From positions 7,337,001-7,401,000 of the forward strand of contig NC_087073.1 in NCBI RefSeq assembly GCF_026151205.1: a DNA stretch of 64,000 bases. Reading direction: 5' to 3'. Origin of the DNA: Bolinopsis microptera (lineage: Eukaryota; Ctenophora; Tentaculata; Lobata; Bolinopsidae). The position numbers were made by a program, and so were the translations under genes. A model generated the notes under the pieces. That model worked only from the letters and a program-made list of their open reading frames with translations. It was not told where the DNA came from and ran no database searches. Below, piece after piece: positions 1-12,300 of the stretch (position 1 is the stretch's first letter; each line of letters opens with the position of its first letter).

Positions 1-1064
1 GATGATTCTTGAATCAATGATTGTATGATTACAGAGTCAGAGGGATGCTGTAGTCGAGCAAGGACCAATCTTTTCTTCAGCTGTAGTTAATTCTACTAGA
101 CTACTAAAATTGGCATGATAGTAAATCGAACTATCAAACAATTTATGGCTAGTGACAAGATTAGATTACGATATTATCGTAGTACTGACGAACTCATAAG
201 CTCATTAGCATCTTGAAGACTGAAGAGTGAAGATAATACAACCAAGAATAGACCATACAATGAATTGTAAAATAATCTGCGAGACTTGCGAGTCTTTGTC
301 CCCAATGTAACAGGACTGTTGAAGGTATCACAGTAAGTTGGCATCATGACTGGATACCCCGTCGACCGTTGTGCTCCATTTTTAACACCTGAGAAGAGTG
401 CATTTTTATTGTTCTAGCTAAACATTGTGCCTTAAATTATGTACTCTGTAGTACTATTCTTCCTCGATTACAATATTATATATACTTTAGTTACCTCAAA
501 TTTAGATTTATTATTACCTTGTCGAGATGCATAGTCTAACTGAGTCCGTATCTGAACAAACCATACTTTGAAGAAGAGAAGAAACGAAATCAGAAGCTTA
601 CTGTTCTCAGCCCAGTACATTCTCGGATCGCGTCCGAACCCAACCTTAATATATTTATAGCTCAGTCGACAAGTCACAGTGCCACTGTTGTTATCACTAT
701 TCAAATGGTGAGATATCTTTGGTAAGGAGGGTCGTTCTGACCGAGGTAAAATTGTAATGTTTTATTTAATATGTCCGAGATAGGATACGGAGCACAACAT
801 GCGGATTACGGATTATTGTGATAACGACAAACATGCTAATCACATGCAGCCTAGCATAATAGCCGGGGGACACTGGACGCGGACGAATAATACGAGAATT
901 TATCGTAGCGCTTAATGCTGGCAATTAGTGGACCCAGCTCCAGTTTTAGCATGCGCTTAAACAATCTGTGACTGGAGAGTATGCACCTGATGTTTTACGT
1001 AGCCTTCTCGAAACGATAATGTTTTTTTACAGTAATATCATTAGCTTCCACATACACTACTTAC

Positions 1065-2589
1065 CGACTTCTATCTTGTTGGGATTAAAGATTTGAAAGC
1101 AGTTAGTTCCGCTGGCATCAAAGTCTTTAAATCCTATGTTTCGTATTGAGTTGACTCCACTCAAAACGTCAAAAGTGAAGCTGTACTCAATATCTCCTGG
1201 AGACACCACTGTCACTTTGCCTGTGTTATCCATCTTCAGTGTCCAAGTATTTCATCGTCTGGTAGCTCCTCTTCAACATCAAAATCATCCCAACCAAATG
1301 TCACAGTACGTGTAGTTGTGCTGGGCAGTCTTATTCCTCTGTAATGTTGTACTCCATCGGTGTAGTATATCAGGACTTGTGGGTTGTCATTAGAATTAGA
1401 GTCATACTTGGTGGGATCGTACGTGACCTGGAGCTGAACTTCACTGAAGTCCACGATCTTCAAACATTCCACCGCTATGCAATTTGTTAATACTTCTGTA
1501 TTTTCACAACCTGAGTGAGGTGTAAGCTTTTGTGACAATCTGGGTGCAAAGAATTATGTGTATAGGACGAAATTCGCTGCTCATAGACAAGAAACACATC
1601 ATAACAAACAGGGTCGGTCGGAATTTCTACTTAATTTGTAGATGTAAGTAGAATCTGTTTTTGCAGTACATCAACAGAATAAAATATGGTTGTACACTGT
1701 ATAACAGCTCACACTTACATTTCGTTATCATGTCTAGAAGTACTGTTAATTCTACCCAACCTTATTTATAAGAGACGAGGGTAGCCAAGTGGATATTTGT
1801 ATATATTTGGATAATGTCATCCACTTTTTTCGTGAATTATCCATTACAATAATCTACAAATATTTACATTTATCTACAAAAAATGTATATCTCAAATATG
1901 TGCCCAGAAATTCTACTGAATTTTTGGAGATAAATGTATAAATTTGTAGAATTTGTAGAATTTTCGTGAATTATCCATTGACAATAATCTACAAATATCT
2001 ACATTTATCTACAAAAAATGTAATCTCAAATATGTGCCCAGAAATTCTACTGAATTTTTGGAGATAAATGTATTTATACAAATTTATAAATTTGTAGAAT
2101 GTCATCCACTTTTTTCGTGGATTATCCATTCTACATTAATCTACAAATATCTACAAATATCCACTTGGCTCCCCCCCAGACGATTTTTTCATACATTTTG
2201 ACAATGCAAACGTATAGAATAAAATGTTAGTGAAGAAAGCTGTATAGTGTACAGAATAACGTTATTCAAGGGTAAAGTGGAGTTTCACGTACTCTTGGTA
2301 GTACAATATTGGAACTTTATCTGTCAGCGCTTGAAATACGAGTACAGTGTACAGTGTACATTTGTATTATAACTGCACTGTTTGAGTCACATCTTGATCT
2401 ATAAATCTATTTTCGTGGCGCCAAAACTCTAAAATATGGTGAATGTCCCATTCAGCCTACCCCGAATTCTTAAATTAATATAACCACTATACTAGTAAAT
2501 AAAGGTTTTTAAAAAAGTGTTAACTTACACGTTGTAGGCTTGACTGCCAACAGAAGTACTATCACCAATACTGCTTTGAACTTTTCCAT
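1065..2589 (-). pseudogene. Possible secreted protein gene, frame-disrupted remnant
   Basis: Exon 1 (2589-2529) starts with ATG and encodes a 20-residue hydrophobic stretch (MEKFKAVLVIVLLLAVKPTT) that looks like a signal peptide; it is followed by a good GTAAGT donor in phase 1. A second block (about 1540-1065) encodes a polar, beta-rich-looking stretch of about 100 residues ending DDEILG. It then continues in another frame (TLKMDNTGKV to FNPNKIEV) up to a GTAAGT donor at 1064. The two halves of this block need a one-base shift near 1242-1250 to join, and exon 1 does not join exon 2 cleanly in phase. I do not recognise the family. It may be a decayed gene, carry a sequencing error, or have a small intron I missed. 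A further possible exon lies at 520-685, minus strand. Confidence 0.35.
1779..2177. mobile_element. MITE with G/C-run termini and 6-bp target duplication
   Basis: The 399-bp element starts with GGG then TAGCCAAGTGGATATTTGTA, and ends with the complement TACAAATATCCACTTGGCT plus seven C. The flanking direct repeat AGACGA (1773-1778 and 2178-2183) is a clean target-site duplication. The interior is a diverged tandem duplication of about 125-130 bp (1840-1960 and 1970-2090) with the shared phrase TATGTGCCCAGAAATTCTAC. It has no coding capacity. It sits in the presumed intron of the secreted-protein remnant. The superfamily is not identified; the G-run ends and 6-bp duplication match the large element at 2621-5757. 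Confidence 0.75.
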
Positions 2590-4039
2590 ATTATCTAACA
2601 CTCTCGTTTCATTATATCTAGGGGGGGGGTCAACCTCATTTTACCTCATGAGGCCAGCCAAAAAAGGCAAAATTGGGATGAGGTAAAATGAGGTAAATAA
2701 ATCTAGTTTTCTAAGCCTTTTTTTAGAGACAAAAAAGGTTTATTGGAAGTCATTATACTATAATTCGAGGCTGTGCATGGTCTCCCATGATATTTAATGG
2801 TTTATTAGGTTTGATGTGGTCCCTGGGCCTGGAAAATTGAACATTTCAATTTCCATGATCCATTAGGAAATTGTTAATAGCACTTGCTAAGTTTTGTAAA
2901 GGAATTAGCAATAACTTTAGTGTCACTTTGGCAGTTGCCAATTTATTGGGATATTTCCGCATGACATGGACCATTTAAATAATATCTTAAATTGATATTG
3001 CGATTATCGAGTCACTCTGAAACAAATTGTGTCTAACTAGACCAAATGTAAACAACAGTTGTGCATGGAACTGGATTGGATATCTACATGAATTTAGTCG
3101 AAATTGCATAGTGAAAGGTCATTTCATAATAAATTTCTCATATAAACTCATACTTCATACAATTCTAAGTTCTTATGTACATGTTCAATGTTCATGATTC
3201 GCTGTAGAATATAGGGCGGTTCAAAAAACCACTTTTCGTTCAAATAATTAGATATCACCTCTAATTAGTTGCTCTATAGGGTCAGGAACATCTGGAACAA
3301 CCAAAAAAATTTTTGTGTCTTTACGGTTTCGTATAATACTGACTTGGGCCACGCCCATATTTTTCACCAATTTTTGAACAGGTAAAATTCTCTAAATCGT
3401 CAATTTAGTCACGAAGGAGTATGGGAGGAGATCTAAATGTGTGCTCCTCTAATATATACAGTAAGAAATGATTAACTTTAGTCGAGGTTTCAGGTCTCTA
3501 CAATGTCGGGAAGTTCCTGCAGGAATTTTCGCATTGCGCTGAAGCGCAAGATTCACTGCGCCAAAAGCGAAGGTCGTAGAGACATGAGACCTTGACTAAA
3601 GTTAACCATTTCATACCATTGCTATGAGAGTATGCCACTTTCAGAGTCCTGAACACACTCCCATATCTTTTAATCGTCAATTATATGAATTTTCCCTGAT
3701 AAAATATATCATCTTAAACTGATATCAATTTAGTTTAACACTGTTAGTTTTAAAACTTCACACCAAACTAACGCACAATATGGTAATATAAAAAAGGAAG
3801 GTTTTCCTTGGATTCCAAATTCAACTTTGATTATATCCTGGCACTGATTATCATTTCTCGATTGTTATCCATTTTCCAATGCAGTCAGCAAGTTCCAATT
3901 TAGGTAGACTAGGTTTTCGCATCTTCATATTATGTTCAGAAGCAGGCCAGAAGCGGTTGTTACCAGAGGAAAATCTTCTTGGAACAAGGGAATTAATGAG
4001 GTCTTCATTTATTTGGGAAGTTGGTCGTTTAGCTCCGGA

Positions 4040-4200
4040 CAGTCTATGCACGGTCCCTGCACGGTCCATGCAACAACAAGAGAACACTCCATGCACGGTC
4101 CCTGCACGGTTCCTGCACAATGAACACTTGATGCACGGTCCCTGCACGGTCAGTCCCTGCACACTCCCTGCACGGTCTATGCACGGTCCCTGCACAGTAA
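4040..4200. repeat. TGCACGGTCC minisatellite, left half of inverted pair
   Basis: Around a dozen irregular copies of TGCACGGTCCC/TGCACGGTCCA. The reverse complement array (GGACCGTGCAGGGACCGTGC) lies at about 4535-4650 in the same foldback element. ORFs through it only read the repeat. Confidence 0.75.
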
Positions 4201-4204
4201 CATA

Positions 4205-4530
4205 TGAACACCGGCTACTAGCCGGCTAGTAGCCACTTTTGTAATAACAGCTCCTCAACTTCACATTACCAAACCGGCTACTAACCGGCACTTAAAAAGT
4301 GGTCACTAGCCGGCTACTAACCGGCTACTAGCCGGCTAGTGATCACAAAGTGGCTACTAACCGGCTACTAGGCGGTCACTAGCCGGCGATTAGCTGAGCT
4401 CTAAAGCAGACCTACCGGCTACTAACCTACTAAGCAGACCTACTAAGTAGGTATGCTTTAGAGCCAAGCTAATAGCCGGCTAGTGACCGGTTAGTAGCCA
4501 CTTGGTGGCTACTAACCGGTTAGTAGCCGC
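4205..4530. repeat. CCGGCTACTAG/TAGCCGG palindromic cluster
   Basis: This is the core of the foldback element. Many short copies of CCGGCTACTAGCCGG and of GTGGCTACTAACCGG occur in both orientations, so the strand can fold on itself repeatedly. There is no coding potential. Confidence 0.75.
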
Positions 4531-5763
4531 AGGGAGTGTGCATAGACCGTGCAGGGAGTGTGTAGGGACTGACCGCGACCGTGCAGGGACCGTGCAGGGA
4601 GTGTTCTCTTGTTGTTGTATGGACCGTGCAGGGACCGTGCATAGACTGTCCGGAGCTAAACGACCAACTTGCCATTTATTTCTTCATAACTCGTCACTGA
4701 CAGTCCGGACAGGATGAGCATTGACGAGATCCACTGATTACTTCATAGCTCGTCATTGATAGGATCAGTATTAAATGAGGTCGAATGATTACTTCATAGC
4801 TCGTCACTAACTGGATCAGCATAACATGACTAACAACTAACGAGGTCCAGTGATCTTTTGCTGATACGTCAAGACAAGATCAGTAAATAGCTATAAATAT
4901 CGAAAAAAATTAGCTTAGAAATTACAGAGTACAAATGCCTTCTTTACAACTAACTCTTTGGCCTCATCTTTTTAAATCACTCATTCCCTCTGAAATAAGA
5001 TAATGCTTAGGACTAGGAGGAACTTAGTTAACTTTTTGTATGATTCAGTAAGAGGAAAATTCCTTAGTAAGCTAACATTCTTTTGTAGGATGTTACCACT
5101 TATCATATCTGTTATCCAGCATAATCCCACAACTAGACTCTCTTATTCTTGAGTCTTGACAATGACAGCAGCAATGTACACTATTTTGATGCTCGGTCCA
5201 GGTCTCCAAGAAAACCTTCCTTTTTATATTCTCATATTGTGTGTTAGTTTGGTGTGAAGTATTATTTTCTTTTTTTAAACTAACTGTGTTAAACTAAATT
5301 GATATCAGTTAAAGATGATATATTTTAAGAGGTAAAATTCTTATAATTGACGATTAAGAGATATGGGAGTGTGTTCAGGACTCTGAAAGTGGCATACTCT
5401 CATAGCAATGGTATGAAATGGTTAACTTTAGTCAAGGTCTCATGTCTCTACGACCTTCGCTTTTGGCGCTGTGAATCTTGCGCTTCAAGCGCAATGCGCA
5501 AATTCCTGCAGGAACTTCCCGACATTGTAGAGACCTGAGACCTCGAATAAAGTTAACCATTTCCTACTGTTTATATTAGAGGAGCACACATTTAGAACTC
5601 CTCCCATACTCCTTCGTGACTAAATTGACGATTTAGAGAATGTTACCTGTTAAAAATTTGTGCCGAGATTTACCTCATTTTACCTCATGAGGCCAGCCAA
5701 AAAAGGCAAAATTGGTATGAGGTAAAATGAGGTAAAATGAGGTTGACCCCCCCCCCCTATCTA

Positions 5764-7154
5764 CCTTAAAGAGGAAAATAGAATAGAACTAGAGAATAGT
5801 TAGGTTATTTGCTATTTATCAAAGAAATGAACGTACTTTAGCAATGTAACAAACATGGCCGAAGGGGTGATACTGTTACAATAACACAATTTGTTCTAAT
5901 TGAAAACCTTCGGCGCGGTAATGAACGCTCAATATTGATCGCCATCGTTGATGAAATTGGGGAAAAATGTTAGAAATTACAAAACAAATTAGCAATTTCA
6001 ACAAACATTCATAGACTTGATCATTGATCAGTGATGAAGTAAAGTGTCGCCTGCACTAAGTATAAGTAGTATATTAGTAAATACCGCGTAATGTTGGTAC
6101 AGATTTGGTACAAACCACATTGTTATAATAAAAAACCACAAGAATAACGGTATTTCATGCAAACTACTGCGTATCCTGCGTCACGAGGCTTGTACGAGGT
6201 TTGACATCCCCCCAGACCCACTACAATCGTAATTCAAGGTCATTAAACTAGTAGTTATAATAGCCATAACCTTTATATGGCTCGAGAGCAGTTCAAAGTA
6301 AGGGTTTGTAATTGTATCAATGATATTAATAAATTAAACCAACTGACCATTAAGTAATTCAGGGGGCTATTTATAAATATTGACAATATAAATAAAGATG
6401 GAAATTGTCCGCGCTTAACTTCTAAAGTTCTATAATTCTAAAATTTCACAAAATGATAACAATTAGAAAATAATTTATGTAGAAAATTTATGTCAAAATG
6501 AAGATAATTATTATAAACGAAAATTAACTTTTAAAAGTCTCAAAACAACGGTTGATAATTCCTCATCAGTAACCCAGGATCCTTAGGTCATTAGGCGTCG
6601 GTCATCTAGTCTAGGGAGTAGCTAAGGATCCATTTAATTGGATCTCTGCGATCTCCTCGGTCGACTCAACCGAATGATAGGAAACTTGATTGAGGGTAAA
6701 ATCTTTAAATGAGGGGGTACCTGTTAAAAGTTCAAAAACTTCGTAGGATACAATACCCCTTCAGTACATACTGTAAACACTAAACATAGCACCTTATTAA
6801 CTATTATTAATAACCGGAATAATCAAACTACGCTCATTACCAATTTTACTGAAGGGTACCTTGAAAAGCAGGAATTAATTCGTTCACTACAAAAACAGAG
6901 TCAAAGAGAACTATAAAACTTCAAATCACTGTTCACAGGGCTAATATAAACTATATTATAAGTTCTTCTATAAGTCTAAAGACTAATTAAGTTCTATAGA
7001 TATAATAGTATCAGTAACAGTTCGGTTTTACTAACCTCTAAGACTAAAGGACTAAGTTCCTCTTTGAACAAAAAAATTCCTCTTTCATCTATTTTTTCTT
7101 TGGTTTAGTTTTAGTAGGTTCTCTAAACAGTAGTATCATTTAGAAGGGTGCCAG
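5764..7154. other. Intergenic, no gene recognised
   Basis: AT-rich sequence with no convincing ORF, splice-bounded exon or RNA gene seen. It separates the foldback element from the next inverted-repeat element. Confidence 0.5.
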
Positions 7155-9110
7155 GGGACATGTTCAAACCTGATTGGTGGTTTTGTTACACTGCCAAAAT
7201 GGGCGATTTTCTCATTTTTACAATAACTCCATTAATAATTACTCGATGGTCTTGAAACTTTCAGAGATGATTATAATTGTGATAACAAATAGTCTCAGGT
7301 CATCGGCTATGAATAATATTGTAAAATGGCCCAGTCATATTGAAAAATGTAACATTTGGTTACACTTTTCAATGGCTCAGCCAATTATTAAATTCTAAAG
7401 ATTCTTGCTTCACAAAAATGTGCTTTAGGTATTTGCTTAGCTGCGGAATGAAAAAAGGCCCACTTGTGAGTTCATAAAAAGGCCCAAAATGGACATTTTG
7501 TAACATCTTGTTTTCATGATATCTTTATAGTTTGTTACAACCTCAGCTAGTGTAGGATATGTATTTAACTCTAAAACCAGGTTATTAGTGCAGCAATTCT
7601 TGTATAAAGGCATTACAACAATCTTGGTATATGGCTCATAATCAATAAAAGGCCCATTTCTTTGAATAACGTAACATGGTTACAAATGAGTAAGTTATAC
7701 AGAGTTGTTTGATCTAGTATTGGTTTTTAGTTGGTTGATGCATTAAAATAAAGACATGAAACAACTTAACAAATTTAAAAAATGATAATTGGGACCAAAT
7801 TATTGAATTTTGTAACAATTTAAATGTAATGTAATTTAAATTTACGACAGAACGCGGTAAATTTAATCAAATGAATATAGCTAATTAGATTAAAGGTTGG
7901 ATATTTAAAAACGTTTAATTTATATATCAAATTGTATAGAAAATAGAAATTGGGCCCTATATATTGAAATTTGTAACAATAAAATGTCAGGTCACGAGTT
8001 TATCCACTGAAGTGGCAGAGTGACAATTGACTCGTAATTTATACAAAATTTTACAATTTTGGTGTACAAAATGCTTGACCGGAACATTAAAACGTTACAA
8101 AATTCAATGTTTTGGGCCTAAGTACAAAATATGGTCAATAATATGGTTGATGGAACCCTTTATGACCTAGGCAAACTGGTCTGAACTTCAAAAACTATAA
8201 TATAGCTTGCCTAACACCCCTCACACTAGGATACATACTATATACTATACTCTATAAATTTACTTTCTAATGTTACATTATTCAAGTTCCGCAGCCATTT
8301 TATCAAATTATACGAATAAGGATTGCTTTACAATTCTGTATGAGAATCTAAAAACCATGTTACCAGTACAAGAATATATTGAACATTCCAAATATGAGCT
8401 TTGTAGTAAAAACATAAATATGTTACAAAATTCAATGTTTTGGGCCCAAGTACAAAATTTGGTCAAGAATATGGTTGATGGAACCCTTTGTGACCTGGAA
8501 AAACTGGTATGAACTTCAAAAACTATAATTAAGCTTACCTAACACCCCTCACACTAGGGTACATACTCTATACACTTAATTTCTAATGTTACATAATTCA
8601 AGTTCCGCAGCCATTTTATCAAATTATATGAATAAGGATTGCTTCAGAATTTTGTATGAGAATCTAAAAACCATGTTACCAATACAAAAATATATTGAAT
8701 ATTCCAGATATGACCTTGGCAGTGAAAACATAAATATGTTACAGAATTCAATGTTTTGGGCCCAAGTACAAAATTTGGTCAAGAATATGGTTGATGGAAC
8801 CCTTTGTGACCTAGAAAAACTGGTATGAACTTGAAAAACTATCAAGAAGCTTCTCTAAAAACTCATTGAAAAAGTGTAACATAGAAATGTGTTACAAAAT
8901 TCAATATCCAGGGCCCCCAACTAAACTGCTATATCTCAGGACCTGAATATGTTACAAAAATTCTGATTCAAGGGTGCCCTCAGTCAAAGGGTCTAGTTTT
9001 TGTCAGTAGTTTCAGTTTTTCTTAAAATGTTACAGATTTCAATCTGGGGGCCCAGAAGTAAAGAGTGGGAGAAATGTAACAAAACCACCAACCAGGTTTG
9101 AACACGTCCC
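7155..9110. mobile_element. About 2-kb inverted-repeat element
   Basis: The left end GGGACATGTTCAAACCTGAT, continuing into TGGTGGTTTTGTTACA, is mirrored at 9070-9110 (TGTAACAAAACCACCAACCA, then GGTTTGAACACGTCCC). The inverted repeats are about 35 bp with three or four mismatches. The interior is rich in the phrase TGTTACAAAATTCAATGTTT and contains the tandem duplication at 8264-8895. No target-site duplication could be called with certainty. No transposase is recognisable. Confidence 0.6.
8264..8895 (+). repeat. 316-bp tandem duplication, each copy with an 80-codon ORF
   Basis: Two head-to-tail copies (about 8264-8579 and 8580-8895) keep an 80-residue ORF each (8270-8512 and 8586-8828), and a shorter, older copy lies at about 8080-8260. 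The two predicted peptides differ at about ten positions. The peptide (start MLHYSSSAAILSNY, end GTLCDLEKLV) matches no family I know. The conserved frame may simply reflect recent duplication. Confidence 0.6.
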
Positions 9111-9346
9111 AGGAGACTGGAGACATGCGAATGATAAGGCTCTTATCTTTATCTATATATTTATTTTAGTATGGATTAATGGTATAATATAACAGACTAG
9201 TGGATAACAAATACTGTTAGGTTTATTATTTCAAATGACAGACTCGGCACAGAAAACCAGAAGACGCGGCCGGTATAAAAGAAATGTTGTTGTTACTATC
9301 TACTAAAAGAATTATTAATAAATTCCAAGTTGAGCACCTATTTCAG

Positions 9347-12300
9347 GAGACAGAAGACACTAAAAGTATCAGCAGCTATGTGTGGCAGACCCATCCTATC
9401 AACGTTACAACCAGAGTTTGAGCTGAGCAAGGACAGCAACCCTCTCTTAAACGAGCCGGCTAAAGCTCGTCCCGAGGAAAATGACAGGTTAGAACTTAGA
9501 GCAAGGCTACAGCTTACTGTAAAGTGAAATAGTCCAGTAAAAACTGACAAATTTTAAACTGGCGATCGTAGAAATTACAAATGATTTAAGGGACAAATCG
9601 AAAACTGCTGAAATATGGAATGATGGTGACAGTGAAGTGCTCAGAACTGATAAATAGTGAACTGCGATTGTAAAAATAACTGCTAACTTTACAGACAAAT
9701 TGAAAGCTTCTGAATCCTATTGAGTAAGGTTCATAATTGCAATTTGATTTGTCTTGATTTTTCCTAAAAGATTCCACTAATGAACGGCCCTTAGAGTTAA
9801 ACTTCATCATGTCATCTTACATTCGATATTTTTATTTTTATCCTACCACTTGCTCTATTCTACAAACGTTTGTTGTTAAAGCGCACACAGAATGCAAACA
9901 AAACAACCACGTCAAATTTACAGATTTCAAATCCTTTGATCTTTTAACATTAGAAATTAAAAATTCAATTTTAATTATTATATGAGAATAAAGCGTTGCA
10001 ATATAAGTTGCATATAAATTATACTGTGTAGCCACTTGCCGGATGAAAACTAAATAAACTGGAAAAATAAACTTGATTATGAAATAATAATTCCAATATG
10101 ATTATATAATTATGATAATCCCAATATTTAATTTGACCGAACCAACACATAGCAGGAGCCACATTAACGATAATAATGATCCAAGAAGACAATTTCATCT
10201 AACGCACTAAATTAAAGTCTGGCTCAAGAATGGTAACCACCCAGCACTTGTCGGCTAAAATAAGCTCCCCAACTGCTCTTTAGTCATTAAACTAGATTAA
10301 TTTGATTAAGAGTCTCGCTTATACTTTAAATAAAACTGATAAAGTTAGTGGCCCTAATGTTAGGGAGCTAGTGGTTGGTAGCACTATTGTGCTCAGACAT
10401 CACTCTGTAGTGCAAAAGACAGAGAGAGAAAAAAGGGGAAAAATCATCAAAGTTGTGGAGCATTGTACTCAAATGAGGTTCAATTTAATATGGGAGAACT
10501 AAAGAAATTATTTTCAGTTCGATATTTGACGCGTTCGATTACCACGAGGACAAAGGAGGAGAAAACGTCCGCAAACGGTCTTATCCAGCAGGTATGTGTC
10601 AATAATTGATAACTTATTTTACGTATTTGTGAAAGATGAGTGCTCAAACTATCCGGAAATGTCAGGTATTTGTTAAAATTCTGGTTCATGATCTGTGGTT
10701 GGTATGTTAGGATGGTTTGAATGGGAGCAGTAACAATTTTACAGCTTTGAAACAGCTATAAAATAATCTGGTACAAATACTGCAGATGCACAAAAAACGT
10801 ACCTTAAAAAGTGTCTTGGTGCGCATCATTTAGTGCATCACCGGCAATCTAATGCACAAATATGCACCATGTCACTACTTCTCGCGACTCTTATAGTTAT
10901 ATGTTAATATTGCCGCTCTTCTCCCAAACGGACGGGCTGCTCTTCTTTGTCATTGATAATCGATCAATTCAATTCCTCGCTCCCGATTGGTTGAAACCCC
11001 CAGACCGCCATTCCTACGTTATTAATCGTTTCTCCTCCCCGATAGAAATAACACTTATCACTAGCTGAAAACCGTACCCACAACAATCTTGTAAATTATA
11101 ACTCGTTACTATGGGCTAGACTATAGGCATAATAATAATAATATAGGGTTATAAAATAGTATTGGTAACTGAGTCACGGCAATTAAGTTTATTGGCGGCG
11201 AAAACTCTCTGAATCACGAGCTTATTAGTTATTGCTCCTTCAAATAAGTTATGATGATAACTTACATAATAATGAAATTATTAATGATAATTTCTAGCTG
11301 CTCGCTTTAGAATATGACAAAATACAATATGATTACCTCTTCATTGCCTGAGCAGCTCATCATTTCACGTGCTTCTCAAAAATAAATAGATAATTTATAT
11401 AACTAAAGTTATATAACTAAAGTTAACGAGTTAACTGTTGTTCCGCTTAAACAATTGCTCCGGGCATAATTATGAATTATATGATCATTTACCCTGTAAT
11501 AAAATAATAATACAAGTCAAAGACTCATCACCCAAAAGTTAAGACTAATCTACCAACCTGTCTCTACAATATAATATGATAAAAATGAAAGATGTTTATT
11601 TAGCGTTATCATAGTATCAGTCAACAGTAGTCAGTGAAAAGCTGATGAATGGAAATTAATGCTTTAGCCGTAAACTCACTTTGATTACCGGCCACTTTCC
11701 AAGAAGCAGCAATGATAGCACTTGTCTGGAAAGGTGAACAAAGGTAGCTCAAAAATTGGGATACAGTCCGTCTGCACATGTTATTAGCACCCAAGAGCAC
11801 TCAGTAGCACCCAAGAGTATTCGGTTGGTGCAGAAAACAATGCCTACTGTTCCGTGTCAGCGACAAAAATAGGCCGCCAGTTCTAGAATAGATTATTCAT
11901 GGAAGATTCTGGAAACCCTGTTAGAAAGTTAGAAAATACTCAAGATCTGCAACAATTTTTACCCGCCTCAAAACAATAACTACTCAGAAAGTGCACGAGA
12001 ATATTCTGAGATGAGAAAAGAGTTTTCCCATATTTAAGTGTTATCTCAGCAGTAATAGGTAATTAGGATGAGGTCTAAACTTCAAAACACTTTGCAACAA
12101 TATATAATATACTATTATATATATTATATATAATATATATAATATATATAATATACTATTATATATACTATAATAGTTATATGCTTCATTTATTGTCAAG
12201 TCTTGTCGGAAACTATTTGACATACAAGTCACAATATTTGGTTATAATATTGGAACGTAAGGTAATTGTACGTTAACGGTTAATAAGCTCTCCCAAAAGT

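Larger units (their letters stand above)
2621..5757. mobile_element. 3.1-kb foldback transposon with nested inverted repeats
   Basis: The element begins with nine G followed by TCAACCTCATTTTACCTCAT and ends with the reverse complement followed by eleven C. It is flanked by the 6-bp direct repeat TATCTA (2615-2620 and 5758-5763). The outer inverted repeats (2621-2700 and 5668-5757) are followed by inner arms (about 3380-3815 and 5203-5640) that pair over more than 400 bp; the left arm has about 670 bp (2700-3370) missing from the right. A third inverted pair (about 4001-4090 and 4596-4686) surrounds a GC-rich core. Mirror copies of a 60-residue ORF lie in the arms (3498-3680 minus, 5347-5538 plus), but this is repeat symmetry and not evidence of a gene. 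No transposase is visible, so the element is probably non-autonomous. Confidence 0.8.

Noticed and set aside
468-704. Possible minus-strand exon (about 520-685) between a CAG acceptor and a GTAATA donor
   Set aside because: Only one frame is open and it looks plausible, but phase to the neighbouring remnant cannot be checked and no domain is seen.
3851-4229. Overlapping ORFs of 114, 116 and 63 codons, and one at 4502-4717
   Set aside because: They translate the TGCACGGTCC minisatellite of the foldback element in several frames; no splice structure or conservation.
3498-5538. Identical 60-residue ORFs facing each other (3498-3680 and 5347-5538)
   Set aside because: Their similarity is explained by the inverted arms of the foldback element, not by selection on a protein.
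10302-10502. 66-codon ORF before exon 10518-10591
   Set aside because: It does not join the next exon in phase and lacks a donor; the upstream exon 9347-9487 fits phase better.
10490-10591. Alternative first exon starting at ATG 10490 in another frame
   Set aside because: It ends in phase 0, which does not fit the phase-1 acceptor at 12794; the spliced reading does.
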